Shown: positions 32,837-41,434 of the stretch, piece after piece | Numbering within the stretch: position 1 is the stretch's first letter | Layout of the letters: each line of letters starts with the position of its first letter | Origin: Bacillota bacterium | Lineage (GTDB): Bacteria > Bacillota > Sulfobacillia > Sulfobacillales > Sulfobacillaceae | Assembly: GCA_021821465.1 (NCBI GenBank) | Contig: JAKACM010000032.1 | Coordinates: 1-41,742, forward strand | Direction of reading: 5' to 3' | DNA length: 41,742 bases | Notes under the pieces: generated by a model | Database searches by the model: none | Told to the model about the DNA's origin: nothing | What the model saw: the letters and a program-made list of their open reading frames with translations, nothing else | Position numbers and translations under genes: made by a program

Positions 32837-35356
32837 TTATGGGATGACCGGGACTTGGGTCAAGATTTGCAGCGGGTCGAAATGGTTCTTAATCCGTTCG
32901 GCAATGCTCGCCAAATGTGGGTCTTCTCTTCCCACAAGATGCCAGCCTGACTGGTTCAGTAGCCGAGTTCCCTGAAGTGCCTTCAAGCTCTCAGCCGGGT
33001 GAGCCGGGCAGGGAATGATCCATAAGCTGTCGTCCAATTGTCGATAATATGCCTCTCCCAATTCATTGGATCGGCCGCGTCCCAAAATTATTCCCTCGTC
33101 CTCATCATACGCCCTGTGGTATAGCCGGGAAATAAAGGATTGCGTGGATTCGACAAAAGGCGTGGCTTCGTGGACCTGATAGGGGCAGTTGAGAGTATGC
33201 AACCGGTTTTCTATCTGCGTTTTTTGTGTAGACAAATCATAGGCATCGAGATAGATCATGATGCGATCAGAAAAGGTCCACAATCCTTGTGCGCCTGGGG
33301 CCAAGGGAGACAGCTGGTGCAAAAGATCCTCACATAGCCCGTTATTGCGAGGCTTTGTCTCGCAAACGTAAAGCTGGGGAGTGGCCATTCGGGGCGCAAC
33401 TCTTAGGATGAGTTTGGTAATAATGCCATATTGAGCTAAAGAACCGATAAAAAGTTTAGGCATCTCGAATCCGGCGACATTCTTCATGATTTTGCGACCG
33501 AATCTCAAGATGCGGTTTCGTCCATCCAGCACTTCCAGTCCCAAAATCCAGTTTTTTAAAGGACCATAGCCAAATTGTGTGAGATGGGGCAATCCTTCTG
33601 CGACGAGCGCCCCGAGTGTTTGCTGAGGAAGCAAGGGAATGGGGGGAAACATGAGCCGATTATCATGGAGAAAGGCTTGGATATCTTGAAAGGGTATACC
33701 TGCTTCTACGGTGATGGTCATATTATCGGGGTCGAAGTCGATAATGGTGCGAAGATTGGCTAAGGAAATCCGGCACTCACCTTGGTAGCGGTTTTGATCC
33801 GTAGCGAGACGCACTTTTTGGGCCAGAGCTTGGCCCATAACCTCTTTGAGTTCTTCACCGGAATTCGGTTTTATCAAGGGAGGAAGAGGAGGTGTCTGAA
33901 CCCTGCTCAAGTGAGGAGGTTCAGAAAGTACGGGATAGACAGCCTTGCCGGGATTCAGCAATCCCCGTGGGTCGAAGGCTTTTTTGACAGCGTACATGGC
34001 GCTTAATTCCTCTTCCGCATACATGAGCGGCATTTCATGGAGCTTTTCTATGCCGATACCGTGTTCTCCGGTAATGGAGCCCCCTAGTTCGGCAGCCTTT
34101 TTGAGGATGGCATGGTCGGCTTGGCGCATGCGACTCACTTCGTCCAAGTTGCCCGGATGAAATGGGATGAGGGGATGTAGATTACCGTCGCCGGCGTGAG
34201 CTACGGTATTAATGGATAATGAATATTCCCGCGCAATGGCGAGGACATGGCTCATCATTTCGGCCAAAAGAGGCCGGGGTACGGTGATGTCCTGAGTCCG
34301 GACACGTGATGCCAACCTTGCAGCGGCGCCGTAGGCCGAACGTCTTGCGGCCATCAACATATCCCTGTCTTCCGGTGTTTCGGCGATAAGTATCGGATTA
34401 GCACAGAATCCTTCCAAAATTCGGGTGATTTGCTGTATTTGTCGTTTGACATGAGTGTCAGAGCCGTCGACTTCTATTAATAATACCGCTCCACAATCCG
34501 GATAACCGGCATTCATGAAGGGCCTGACCGTATCCAATGTGGCCTTGTCTAAAAGTTCCAGGGCAGAAGGAATTTGCCTGGCCCGAACAATTCCGGATAC
34601 GGCGGATACCGCCTCTACGGGCGAGTCAAATCCTGCCAAGAGCATACCGCTGTCTCGAGGCACGGGGAGGATGCGCACCGATATTTCGGTTATGACGGCA
34701 AGAGTTCCCTCGGATCCGGTAAGTAAACCGGGCCAGTCTATGCGTGTGAACTCATCCGGACAGAGAACAGGTGTGCCATCTGTCAAGAAAGCGCGGAGGG
34801 ATTGAACATAGTGGGCAGTGGTACCGTACTTCACGCAGTGAGGTCCCCCGGAACCTTCTGCTACGTTGCCACCGACAGTGGCGATGGCGTGGCTTGCGGG
34901 ATCCAGGGGAAAAAAGAAGCCATAGAGTTTTAAAGCTTTTTGCAACTCGGCATTGACAACACCCGGTTCTATGATGGCTTGTCGATAATCCGGATCGATC
35001 TGCCGGATTGCTTTCATCTGCGCGAGGGAGATTACCAACCCGCCTAAGATGGGTAGGGTGCCCCCACTGATATTGCTCCCGGATCCCCGGGCGATAACGG
35101 CAACACCGAATCTGTTCGCTTGTTCGAGAATTAATCGCAACTCCTCGTCGTTTTGGACGACGAGGGCGGCATCCGGTAAGCATTGTTCGCCCGTGGCATC
35201 GTAACTGTAAATCGTTAACCGATCCGGCTGGGAAATCAGCCGATTGCCGACGAGATCTGTCAGGCCCTGTATAAACTGCTCTTTTTGGTCACATTCAACC
35301 GGGCTCACGAGAGTTCGGATGTTTTGTCGTAAAGACTCTTCGGGGAATGCATGCAT
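32837..35356 (-). CDS. Fused GlcD-GlcE-type FAD-linked oxidase (glycolate/2-hydroxyacid dehydrogenase)
   Basis: A protein of 839 residues joining two vanillyl-alcohol-oxidase-type modules. The N-terminal ~470 residues are GlcD-like: VIARGSGSNISGGTLP for FAD binding, GLLTGSEGTLAVITEISVRI, HAGDGNLHPLIPF and GSITGEHGIG, then the FAD-oxidase C-terminal domain. The remaining ~350 residues are GlcE-like, with a second FAD-binding fold (GALVAEGLP, KIMKNVAGFEMPKL). GlcD and GlcE are separate subunits in Escherichia coli; here they form one chain, and no GlcF iron-sulfur subunit is adjacent. ATG 35356 is chosen over the upstream frame start at 35428 because GAGGAG lies about 13 nt before it. It likely oxidises glycolate or a related 2-hydroxyacid. 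Two palindromes overlap its promoter. Confidence 0.85.
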   Translation of the reverse strand: MHAFPEESLRQNIRTLVSPVECDQKEQFIQGLTDLVGNRLISQPDRLTIYSYDATGEQCLPDAALVVQNDEELRLILEQANRFGVAVIARGSGSNISGGTLPILGGLVISLAQMKAIRQIDPDYRQAIIEPGVVNAELQKALKLYGFFFPLDPASHAIATVGGNVAEGSGGPHCVKYGTTAHYVQSLRAFLTDGTPVLCPDEFTRIDWPGLLTGSEGTLAVITEISVRILPVPRDSGMLLAGFDSPVEAVSAVSGIVRARQIPSALELLDKATLDTVRPFMNAGYPDCGAVLLIEVDGSDTHVKRQIQQITRILEGFCANPILIAETPEDRDMLMAARRSAYGAAARLASRVRTQDITVPRPLLAEMMSHVLAIAREYSLSINTVAHAGDGNLHPLIPFHPGNLDEVSRMRQADHAILKKAAELGGSITGEHGIGIEKLHEMPLMYAEEELSAMYAVKKAFDPRGLLNPGKAVYPVLSEPPHLSRVQTPPLPPLIKPNSGEELKEVMGQALAQKVRLATDQNRYQGECRISLANLRTIIDFDPDNMTITVEAGIPFQDIQAFLHDNRLMFPPIPLLPQQTLGALVAEGLPHLTQFGYGPLKNWILGLEVLDGRNRILRFGRKIMKNVAGFEMPKLFIGSLAQYGIITKLILRVAPRMATPQLYVCETKPRNNGLCEDLLHQLSPLAPGAQGLWTFSDRIMIYLDAYDLSTQKTQIENRLHTLNCPYQVHEATPFVESTQSFISRLYHRAYDEDEGIILGRGRSNELGEAYYRQLDDSLWIIPCPAHPAESLKALQGTRLLNQSGWHLVGREDPHLASIAERIKNHFDPLQILTQVPVIP

Positions 35357-35434
35357 GAATAATTTTCTTCTCCTCGTGGTAATGGGAATTAGATGAATTA
35401 GCATTCTGACTTGTTTAAAAGAGTGCAAATAGCT

Positions 35435-35480
35435 CTACTATGGAGAAATAGTAGCATAAAAATTCACACTGCGAATTTTT
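35435..35480 (-). promoter_or_regulatory. Promoter with two palindromic operators for the glcDE-like gene
   Basis: AAAAATTC (35458-35465) with GAATTTTT (35473-35480) and CTACTAT (35435-35441) with ATAGTAG (35448-35454) are perfect inverted repeats. On the minus strand they bracket an extended -10 box (TGCTACTAT) with TTCGCA 16 nt upstream as a weak -35. Binding of a dimeric regulator here would block the promoter. No regulator gene is next to it. Confidence 0.5.
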
Positions 35481-36004
35481 CGCTGACTTATAATATATTG
35501 GTGTTGCGTTCTACTCTTCAACCTTCTGTTCGGGGCACCCTACAACCTTGATATTTGGGTGCCAACAAGATCTGATCTTTGAGCAAGATTAAAACAACAT
35601 AACAGTGCCGTTCTGGGACCCTTATAAATTGAGAGACCGAGACGTCGCGTGAACCGGTTTTAAGCGGAGCGGAGGTTTCCCACGATTCTGGAGAGGGTGG
35701 TATATTCTTAAGGTCTTAGGACAATGGCCCGAATTCACTGTCTGAGGGCTGCGGGAAAAAGAAGTTCGTATTCGCTCATGGATGCGGGATTAACCGTGAA
35801 ACGGTAGTTGCGAAAAGATTCATGACGATGGTGTGGCATAAATCCCGATAGAAATCATTGCCATGGCATGGGCTGGCCCCGATTTTTTCGGGTGAATCTA
35901 CGAGGAACTGGACGGTAATAAAATAATGAAAGAATTGCATTAACGAATGCAAATGGGCCATTTTCCCGTAGTAATAGGCCGCGATTTGAAAATATATTGT
36001 AACC
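35481..36004. other. Intergenic stretch without a recognised gene
   Basis: A minus-strand open frame (about 35776-35961, possibly extending upstream to near 36000) contains AHLHSLMQFFHYFITVQFLVD and is protein-like, but it has no ribosome binding site and no family I can name. The rest shows no coding signal, RNA gene or strong hairpin. Confidence 0.35.
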
Positions 36005-36307
36005 TTATTGCTTTTGCAATTCGTGGGGTGTAGTAGACTCGATTTTTATGACGACGTGCCCACCCATGACTTCAGCCATTTTACGCAGTTTGCCCAACGA
36101 GATGTTTTGATTCCCATTTTCGATTCTGGCGATCTCGGATTGTTTAGTGTGGAGGCGCTCAGCTAATTGTTTTTGCGTTAAGCCGTTGTTTTTACGCAAC
36201 AGAATCAGTTGACGAGCCACTTCATATTCAATTCGGCTTTCTTTCCATGCCTCTCGAAATTCGGGATCCTTCAACTGTTCGGCAATGAATTTTTGTAGTT
36301 CACTCAT
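36005..36307 (-). CDS. higA: HigA-type antitoxin, XRE helix-turn-helix protein
   Basis: A 100-residue protein starting at ATG 36307 (MSELQKFIAEQL), about 10 nt after AGGAGG. The helix-turn-helix spans LILLRKNNGLTQKQLAERLHTKQSEIARIENG with the conserved Q and S/E contacts, followed by LGKLRKMAEVMG. The N-terminal helix with DPEFREAWKESRIEYEVARQL is typical of antitoxins encoded after a Gp49-like HigB toxin. The start overlaps the toxin stop by 8 nt (ATGAGTGA). It should bind its own operator (candidate at 36702-36716) and, if the toxin is made, neutralise it. Confidence 0.85.
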   Translation of the reverse strand: MSELQKFIAEQLKDPEFREAWKESRIEYEVARQLILLRKNNGLTQKQLAERLHTKQSEIARIENGNQNISLGKLRKMAEVMGGHVVIKIESTTPHELQKQ

Positions 36308-36630
36308 TACTGTCACCTTCCTCCTTGGTCTTTTCCTGTTGCCTGAGAAAATCGTCCCTGTATCGGAGCGCGCGTTCAATGTCCTGTAGGGGTGTCTTTT
36401 GTGTCTTCTTTGAGAACCCATGAAGTAAGACCAATTTCCGATCCACCCAGGTAAAGAAGAATATCCGAAAGATATTGCTTCCTTGCTTCACACGCAAGCA
36501 CCGTATATTCTCGACGAGCGGCCTGCCAAGCTGTGGTCCGAACTCTTCCAGAAGTTCGATCGAGCGTAATACCTTTGCCCTGTGTTGGTCGGCAACGACA
36601 GCAGATATTTCCTAATTGGATAATCGCCAT
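36300..36630 (-). pseudogene. higB: HigB/Gp49-type toxin, frameshifted near the N-terminus
   Basis: Most of a HigB-like mRNA interferase is readable: AVVADQHRAKVLRSIELLEEFG, then NIRCLRVKQGSNIFRIFFFTW, then LVLLHGFSKKTQKTPLQDIERA, the family signature of a basic K-K-T-Q-K-T-P loop and C-terminal helix. The reading frame is closed upstream by TAG at 36612-36614 and has no usable start, while an ATG at 36630 with AAGAGA in front starts MAIIQL in another frame. One base too many around 36611-36614 would explain this. A full protein would have about 110 residues, the normal size. Either the toxin is inactivated while its antitoxin survives, or there is a sequencing error. Confidence 0.65.
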
Positions 36631-36701
36631 TGTCTCTTCTATAGAACTTTGTGCCGCACCTCATAACTAATTATAACATATGTGTTTTGTTTTGGATGAT
36701 G

Positions 36702-36716
36702 CGGGTATTGTACCCG
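36702..36716. promoter_or_regulatory. Candidate HigA operator
   Basis: CGGGTA-TTG-TACCCG is a perfect 15-bp palindrome, and a further GGGTAT half-site follows 8 nt later. It lies about 70-85 bp before the higB ATG. A TATAAT on the minus strand (plus 36670-36675) lies between the palindrome and the gene, without a good -35 box. Confidence 0.45.
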
Positions 36717-37527
36717 AATTTTGGGTATATTATGCTGTTTGCATTTTTTTGACCAAGATACCTAGGTACATAGCTCCGAGACAGGAAATCAACTCATCCA
36801 AATATTCCAAAAAATGTCGTGCAATGGAAACTATAGGAAGATTATCTCCGGGAAAGGAGGTGAAGGAGTAGCCGGTCCTCACTGGGCCATCAAATACGAA
36901 CATGTTGTTGCCGCCTGGACTTTCCACAAATCTTAGCGTTGCAACGGACTCACCGTTTGTGGGAATTATTACACGGTCCACTGCTCACGGCAAGTAAAGA
37001 AGACACTGGACGGCCACACAAACCACAAGATCTTTGAGGGGTGGCCACAAGCTTGGCGGGATCAAGACGGTATTCAACTCATTGGAGACGCAGCACCTTT
37101 GCAATAATGCCAATACCATTGTGCCCTTGACCATAATGTCCGCCAACATCTTGGTATTTCCCTACCATAACCTTCTGACACCGGGGTGTCCGCTCGTCTG
37201 ACGATACTCAAAAACGCAAAATGGCCGGTAATAGAAGACATCCAGTTCACTATGTTCAATCAACCGGGGTTGGCCGCATCAAAACCGCCATATTAGCCAT
37301 TACCGATTGTTGACGGCAGGTGAGGGGATACGGAAGTTCATCGTAAGAGACTTGAGAGATTAGAGGAAACATTGCATAGGGAAGAAAAAGCCAAGATCCA
37401 GAGTCTGAGCTGTTAAAATTGGGGTTTAGTATTATTCCTTTCCCAGACTGTTTGAGAAGGCAATCATTTGTCGGGTAAGGTTTAGTGGACAACATTAGGG
37501 TGGATCGATACGTGCTTTGGATCCCCA
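36717..37527. other. Intergenic stretch without a recognised gene
   Basis: No family is recognisable on either strand. A perfect Shine-Dalgarno-like AAAGGAGGTGA occurs on the plus strand at about 36853-36863, but it lies inside a short frame and is followed within two codons by a TAG, with no start codon at the right distance. Longer minus-strand frames (about 36730-36981 and 37256-37528) lack ribosome binding sites. Confidence 0.4.
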
Positions 37528-38556
37528 TTAAAAATGATTCCAGGATACGGCCATTTTGGCTGCAGTGACTGGGTTTTGTGAGGAGGGAATGCGCGTGTCA
37601 ATATGCATCAGATACCGTCCATCAATCCAGTCCATATGTGTCACCGATTGCGTTTTGTTTCCCGGCCCTTCTTGTGTCAATTGCACCATAATTAATCCCG
37701 GATACGGGGGAAGGTAATGGGAGTGCAAATAATTGACGAGATGAAAAGCTGTGTCTTGTTCATACCGGGGGCTGCCGCCGACCACCTCGATGGTCCAGTT
37801 TCCTTCCGTCCAAATAATTTTCGCGTTATTGAAGTTGTTCTGGAAGCCATATGCTGTGGCGCCCAAAGCAGCGTGCGAGCCGCCGACCACGAGGCTCTGT
37901 TTCTTGGTTGCATTCAAGATATTTTGATTGGGATGCCACAGCGGATTAAATTGGCGCAATGTGGTGTTGGCGAGTGAGGGTGTTCCCACTTGATTTTGGG
38001 CCAACTGATTAATCCCAAACGAGCCGATTGCGGGAGTAGAACTCAGCGTGTGCCCGATGTTTGGGGAATTTACCGGTTCTTGCTTAGTCGTGTCCCGCAA
38101 TTCTACAAGCCAGTAGTCCGGTGCAGTAGTGGTTATGGCTGTCAGATACCCGCCAACTGAGCTGTAGGCGGAATTAGGAACCGCTTCGGGGGCTTCAAGT
38201 GGCAACTGGGTGGATCTCTTGACGGCTGACATCGCTTGTTGAATGATTGACGCAAATGGTGAGGTCGCACTGGACGTGGCCGAAAAGTCGGATTCCTGGT
38301 TAGACGATGGGGACGGGGCTTGTGCCGAAGAGTTGCTGGGCGGCGTATAAGAATTACCGGAATTGGAGGGCGGGGTAGTATTAGGACTTGGACTGTTGCT
38401 TGAAATAGTCTTATGTCCTTGAGTTGTTACCGTTCCGGAAATTGAGTAAGTCCTACCATGTCCCGAATTTGCGGCGGCTGCACCGTTCAGTCCGCAGCCG
38501 GTTAATGTGAGGATGCTAAGAGCACTGCCTATGATGTAGTGCGGTCGTTGCTTCAT
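37528..38556 (-). CDS. Secreted lipoprotein of unknown function
   Basis: A 342-residue protein with a lipoprotein signal peptide ending LTGC (lipidated Cys21). A low-complexity Ser/Pro/Asn/Thr linker (about residues 40-95, with NTTPPSNSGNSYTPPSNSSA) is followed by a folded domain to the end. The domain has SVGGYLTAITTTAPDYWLVEL near its start and a SLVVGGSHAALGATAYGF segment before IIWTEGNWTIEV and HLVNYLHSHYLPP, which recalls small secreted lipoproteins of Firmicutes. I cannot name a family. ATG 38556 follows GAGGAGG. It is divergent from the alpha/beta hydrolase gene and would be anchored to the outer face of the cell membrane. Confidence 0.8.
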   Translation of the reverse strand: MKQRPHYIIGSALSILTLTGCGLNGAAAANSGHGRTYSISGTVTTQGHKTISSNSPSPNTTPPSNSGNSYTPPSNSSAQAPSPSSNQESDFSATSSATSPFASIIQQAMSAVKRSTQLPLEAPEAVPNSAYSSVGGYLTAITTTAPDYWLVELRDTTKQEPVNSPNIGHTLSSTPAIGSFGINQLAQNQVGTPSLANTTLRQFNPLWHPNQNILNATKKQSLVVGGSHAALGATAYGFQNNFNNAKIIWTEGNWTIEVVGGSPRYEQDTAFHLVNYLHSHYLPPYPGLIMVQLTQEGPGNKTQSVTHMDWIDGRYLMHIDTRIPSSQNPVTAAKMAVSWNHF

Positions 38557-38839
38557 CTCTGTCTCCTCCTCTGCCTTCTGTTCATAATAACGATGAATGA
38601 GCTGATCGGGTTACATAACCGTCACAAATTTCGAGAGAACATCGGACGTCGGCCCAAAAAAGAGTGGGAGCTACCGTGTTTAGTCCAAAACAGGTTGGAC
38701 CGGTTAATACTATCCGTTATTCCTTGGTCGAACGCGGCCGAGAATTGCGATCGAAAAGTGTTTCTGCCGTGTAAAATAGTAGACAAGAATGGGTATAGCA
38801 TATTGGCGGCGGAATTTAAATGGAAAAGAAGGATTAGAG

Positions 38840-39637
38840 ATGTACGTCTCGGTGGGAAATGTCTCTGTGTCTTTTGATATCGTGGGTTCGGGACCACGTC
38901 CTTTATTGTTTTTGCATGGATGGCTTATGTCCAAAGAGAGTTGGCACCCTTTACTAAAACATTTGCCGATGGAAAATTACCGTGCCTATCTTGTCGACGT
39001 GAGGGGATTCGGTGACACCGACAAACCCCCGACAGGATATGCGATTGAAGATTACGCCCGTGATACACTTCGTCTCATACGCCATTGGAATATACGACCC
39101 GTCACCTTAATCGGGCACTCTTTCGGAGGGGCCGGAGCTTTGTTTATTGCGGCTAAGTTGCGGCATTATGTGGATACTTTGGTGGTTCTTGACACGTTTC
39201 CGGGAGGCGGGGCCCCGTCCGTTTCGGTAATAACCAAAGAGCATTTACGGCGAGTGGAAAAGTTAGTGCACCGTACACCTGAACACCGATTGCCTGAGAT
39301 CCTCAATCGTATTTGGTTACAGGCCTTCTATCGTGCTCCCGATTCGGAAATCATGACAAAACAAAAGGATGCCATAAAAAAAATCACGGGTCATGTTTTG
39401 GAGCAAACAATTCAAACCAATCTAACGACCAACATTGACCCGCTTCTTCGGCATATCCATTGTCCAACTTTGGTGATTCGCGGAGAACATGACCGCATGC
39501 TGGCATCTGATTCGGAACCCTTGCAACAAATATCCGGGGCACATTTTGTGAAAATTGCTTCGACTGGGCACTACCCTATGCTGGAAGCCCCCGACCAGGT
39601 GGCCCGAGCCATTCAGGAATTTTTAATGGCCCACTGA
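38840..39637 (+). CDS. Alpha/beta-hydrolase fold enzyme
   Basis: A 265-residue hydrolase. The oxyanion segment is FLHGWLM (24-30), the nucleophile elbow GHSFGG (92-97, Ser94), the acid D218 in GEHD and the base H244 in STGHYPMLEAP, so the triad is complete. The VDVRGFGDTDKP strand is typical of esterases, haloperoxidase-like and epoxide-hydrolase-like members; without a substrate-specific motif the reaction stays open. ATG 38840 is chosen because AGAAGGA lies 6-7 nt before it, although the frame opens at 38789. No signal peptide is present, so it is cytoplasmic. It stands alone. Confidence 0.88.
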   Translation: MYVSVGNVSVSFDIVGSGPRPLLFLHGWLMSKESWHPLLKHLPMENYRAYLVDVRGFGDTDKPPTGYAIEDYARDTLRLIRHWNIRPVTLIGHSFGGAGALFIAAKLRHYVDTLVVLDTFPGGGAPSVSVITKEHLRRVEKLVHRTPEHRLPEILNRIWLQAFYRAPDSEIMTKQKDAIKKITGHVLEQTIQTNLTTNIDPLLRHIHCPTLVIRGEHDRMLASDSEPLQQISGAHFVKIASTGHYPMLEAPDQVARAIQEFLMAH

Positions 39638-39899
39638 TATCGAGCTGTTCAACTGGGGAGCTAGTCGTTGTGATCTTCTGCAGGCGCAATCGACGTGTGT
39701 TAAGGTTGTTGGCGGATATCATGCCTGACACAATCACAGTGTCGGTGTCGGCTTCCGACAACGTGACAAGGGCCAACCGGCTTTTTAACGGATCAAAGGA
39801 TTATGGGTAAGTTTGACTTAAATCCCGAGATGTCAATTAGAGTCCCTGCGCCCGGTATCCATGAAGCTGACATCCCACTAAATAAAGAAAGGGGCCCTG

Positions 39900-40163
39900 T
39901 CAACAAAACGCGAATTGTCCCCGGTCTAATGGGTTAATCTGGCATGTGGCAAACTTCCAAGATGATGGTGGTCGTGTATCTACAATCGGCCAATCGATAA
40001 GGCGCCAAAGGGGCCAAATCGTCCATGATTGTCCGCCATTGGTTGTCGTCCATAAGCCGTTGAGTTGTTGATTAACGACCCACTTACCCTTTAAGTTGTT
40101 GAACCCAAACGAAGTAAAATTAACGTCCTGAGGGGAAATTGTTTGGCTCAAACCGGATGCCAC
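39900..40163 (-). pseudogene. Fragment of a BNR/Asp-box repeat protein
   Basis: Within an 87-codon frame, NLKGKWVVNQQLNGLWTTTNGGQSWTI contains a clear Asp-box (T-x-N-G-G-x-x-W-x) as in secreted beta-propellers of the sialidase/Ycf48 class. Only one blade is readable, and the upstream region switches frame (another frame over 40120-40308 reads QWTEVERGIRFEPNNF), so this is a decayed gene. The 260 bases between the hydrolase gene and this fragment show no gene. Confidence 0.4.
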
Positions 40164-40419
40164 GTTCGACCTCCGTCCACTGTTTGGAGAGTATCACCTC
40201 GGGAGAAAGGGCCCCATCCACCTGACTGTTCACGAAATCAAAGCAACTTACCGAGGAACTCATCGGCAAAGTGGGTACTACGTAACTTAGATAACCGGAT
40301 AAAGGCAAGGCCCGCGGAACCGAGCCGAAATTGGCTGGAAACTCACCAAGGGCACCCGAAAATCCTCTTTGATGCGAGTATTAACCAACCTGGCTTTCCG
40401 AAACGTTCTATTTGCTAAA

Positions 40420-40930
40420 CGACAGTAACTGTGGGATGATGACATCAATACACCTTCCATATATATCCTTATATCGCTGTCCAGATTCAACAGTTATCGG
40501 CTGCCGATCAGCAACAGTGGAATCGCTCGGCAGCCGAAATTGCTCAGAGTGTCGGCATGCCGTGGCTGGCGAAAGATGTGGCTAATCATCTGTATAAAGG
40601 GTCGTTAGTATACCATAAGGCGGGCTGAACGGCACCGTTCGGCACTCTTCTTCTACGCACCTGAATGCGCTCCATCAATCGAATCGGTTCGGGCACTTGT
40701 ATCGGGCAGGAACGGAAGATTTATGAGCGCTGACACCACTGGCCTATACCCACGTCAATCCCTATGGCACCTGCCGCCTCGGCACGCGCGAAAGATTGCC
40801 TCCAGGAAGTCTTCTCCAGGATGATCCCACGGTTTTTATTTCGATAGTACTCGAACTAGAGAAAGCTAACCATGCGACGGGTGCACCTAACTTGTGTGAG
40901 CCAAGATGTGGTATGACAGGATATGGGAGC
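40420..40930 (+). pseudogene. Debris of one or more genes, possibly a Tn3-type transposase end
   Basis: Three protein-like pieces follow each other in different frames. The first is AADQQQWNRSAAEIAQSVGM and onward to a TGA near 40626. The second is THLNALHQSNRFGHLYRAG, ending at a TGA near 40727. The third is ALTPLAYTHVNPYGTCRLGT with continuation to about 40860. The second and third recall the C-terminal L-S-P-x-x-x-x-H-I-N-R-F-G segment of Tn3-family transposases, but the match is loose. No complete gene is present. Confidence 0.25.
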
Positions 40931-41324
40931 TTGGTGACGGCAGAAACACAACCATCTCTGCGGACGGGCATGATTCCTCATCGCCGACGAACCGGAGGGG
41001 TCGTGCGAATCTTCCCTCAGCCGCCCCCCAAAAAAAGATCAAAAAACATCGGCAAACAGACGGCTCCGAGACGAGGTGAGAGCATCACCCACTCAGACCC
41101 GTGTCACGTGTGTATATGGACTGCGTGACAGGCCATAGGAGAACACAGAAAATAACTCCACAGGTCATAGCCTAACGGATTCTCGCGATCATCTGAAGAA
41201 CAACCGAGCGCAGTGAAACAGGGAAACGGAGTAGACGCCCGAAAAAGGCCGCAACAACCTCTGCGGATTCGGGGGAATCCATTCAGGATGGCATGAGCCT
41301 GTGCGTCACCAGGCCAAAACCTGA

Positions 41325-41356
41325 ACACGGAGAGATGATGGGGCATCTCTCCGTGT
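41325..41356 (-). terminator. Hairpin downstream of the Rpn-type gene
   Basis: ACACGGAGAGATG (41325-41337) pairs perfectly over 13 bp with 41344-41356 around a 6-nt loop, about 78 nt beyond the stop of the minus-strand gene. The tail on that strand is only mildly T-rich (TCAGGTTTTGG). The stretch from 40930 to here shows no gene. Confidence 0.5.
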
Positions 41357-41434
41357 GATGACACATTATCCGGGGTATCGCGCCCAGGGAACAACGCCGC
41401 CGGCAGGAATGTCCGGCCGGGAATGGGAGTATCC

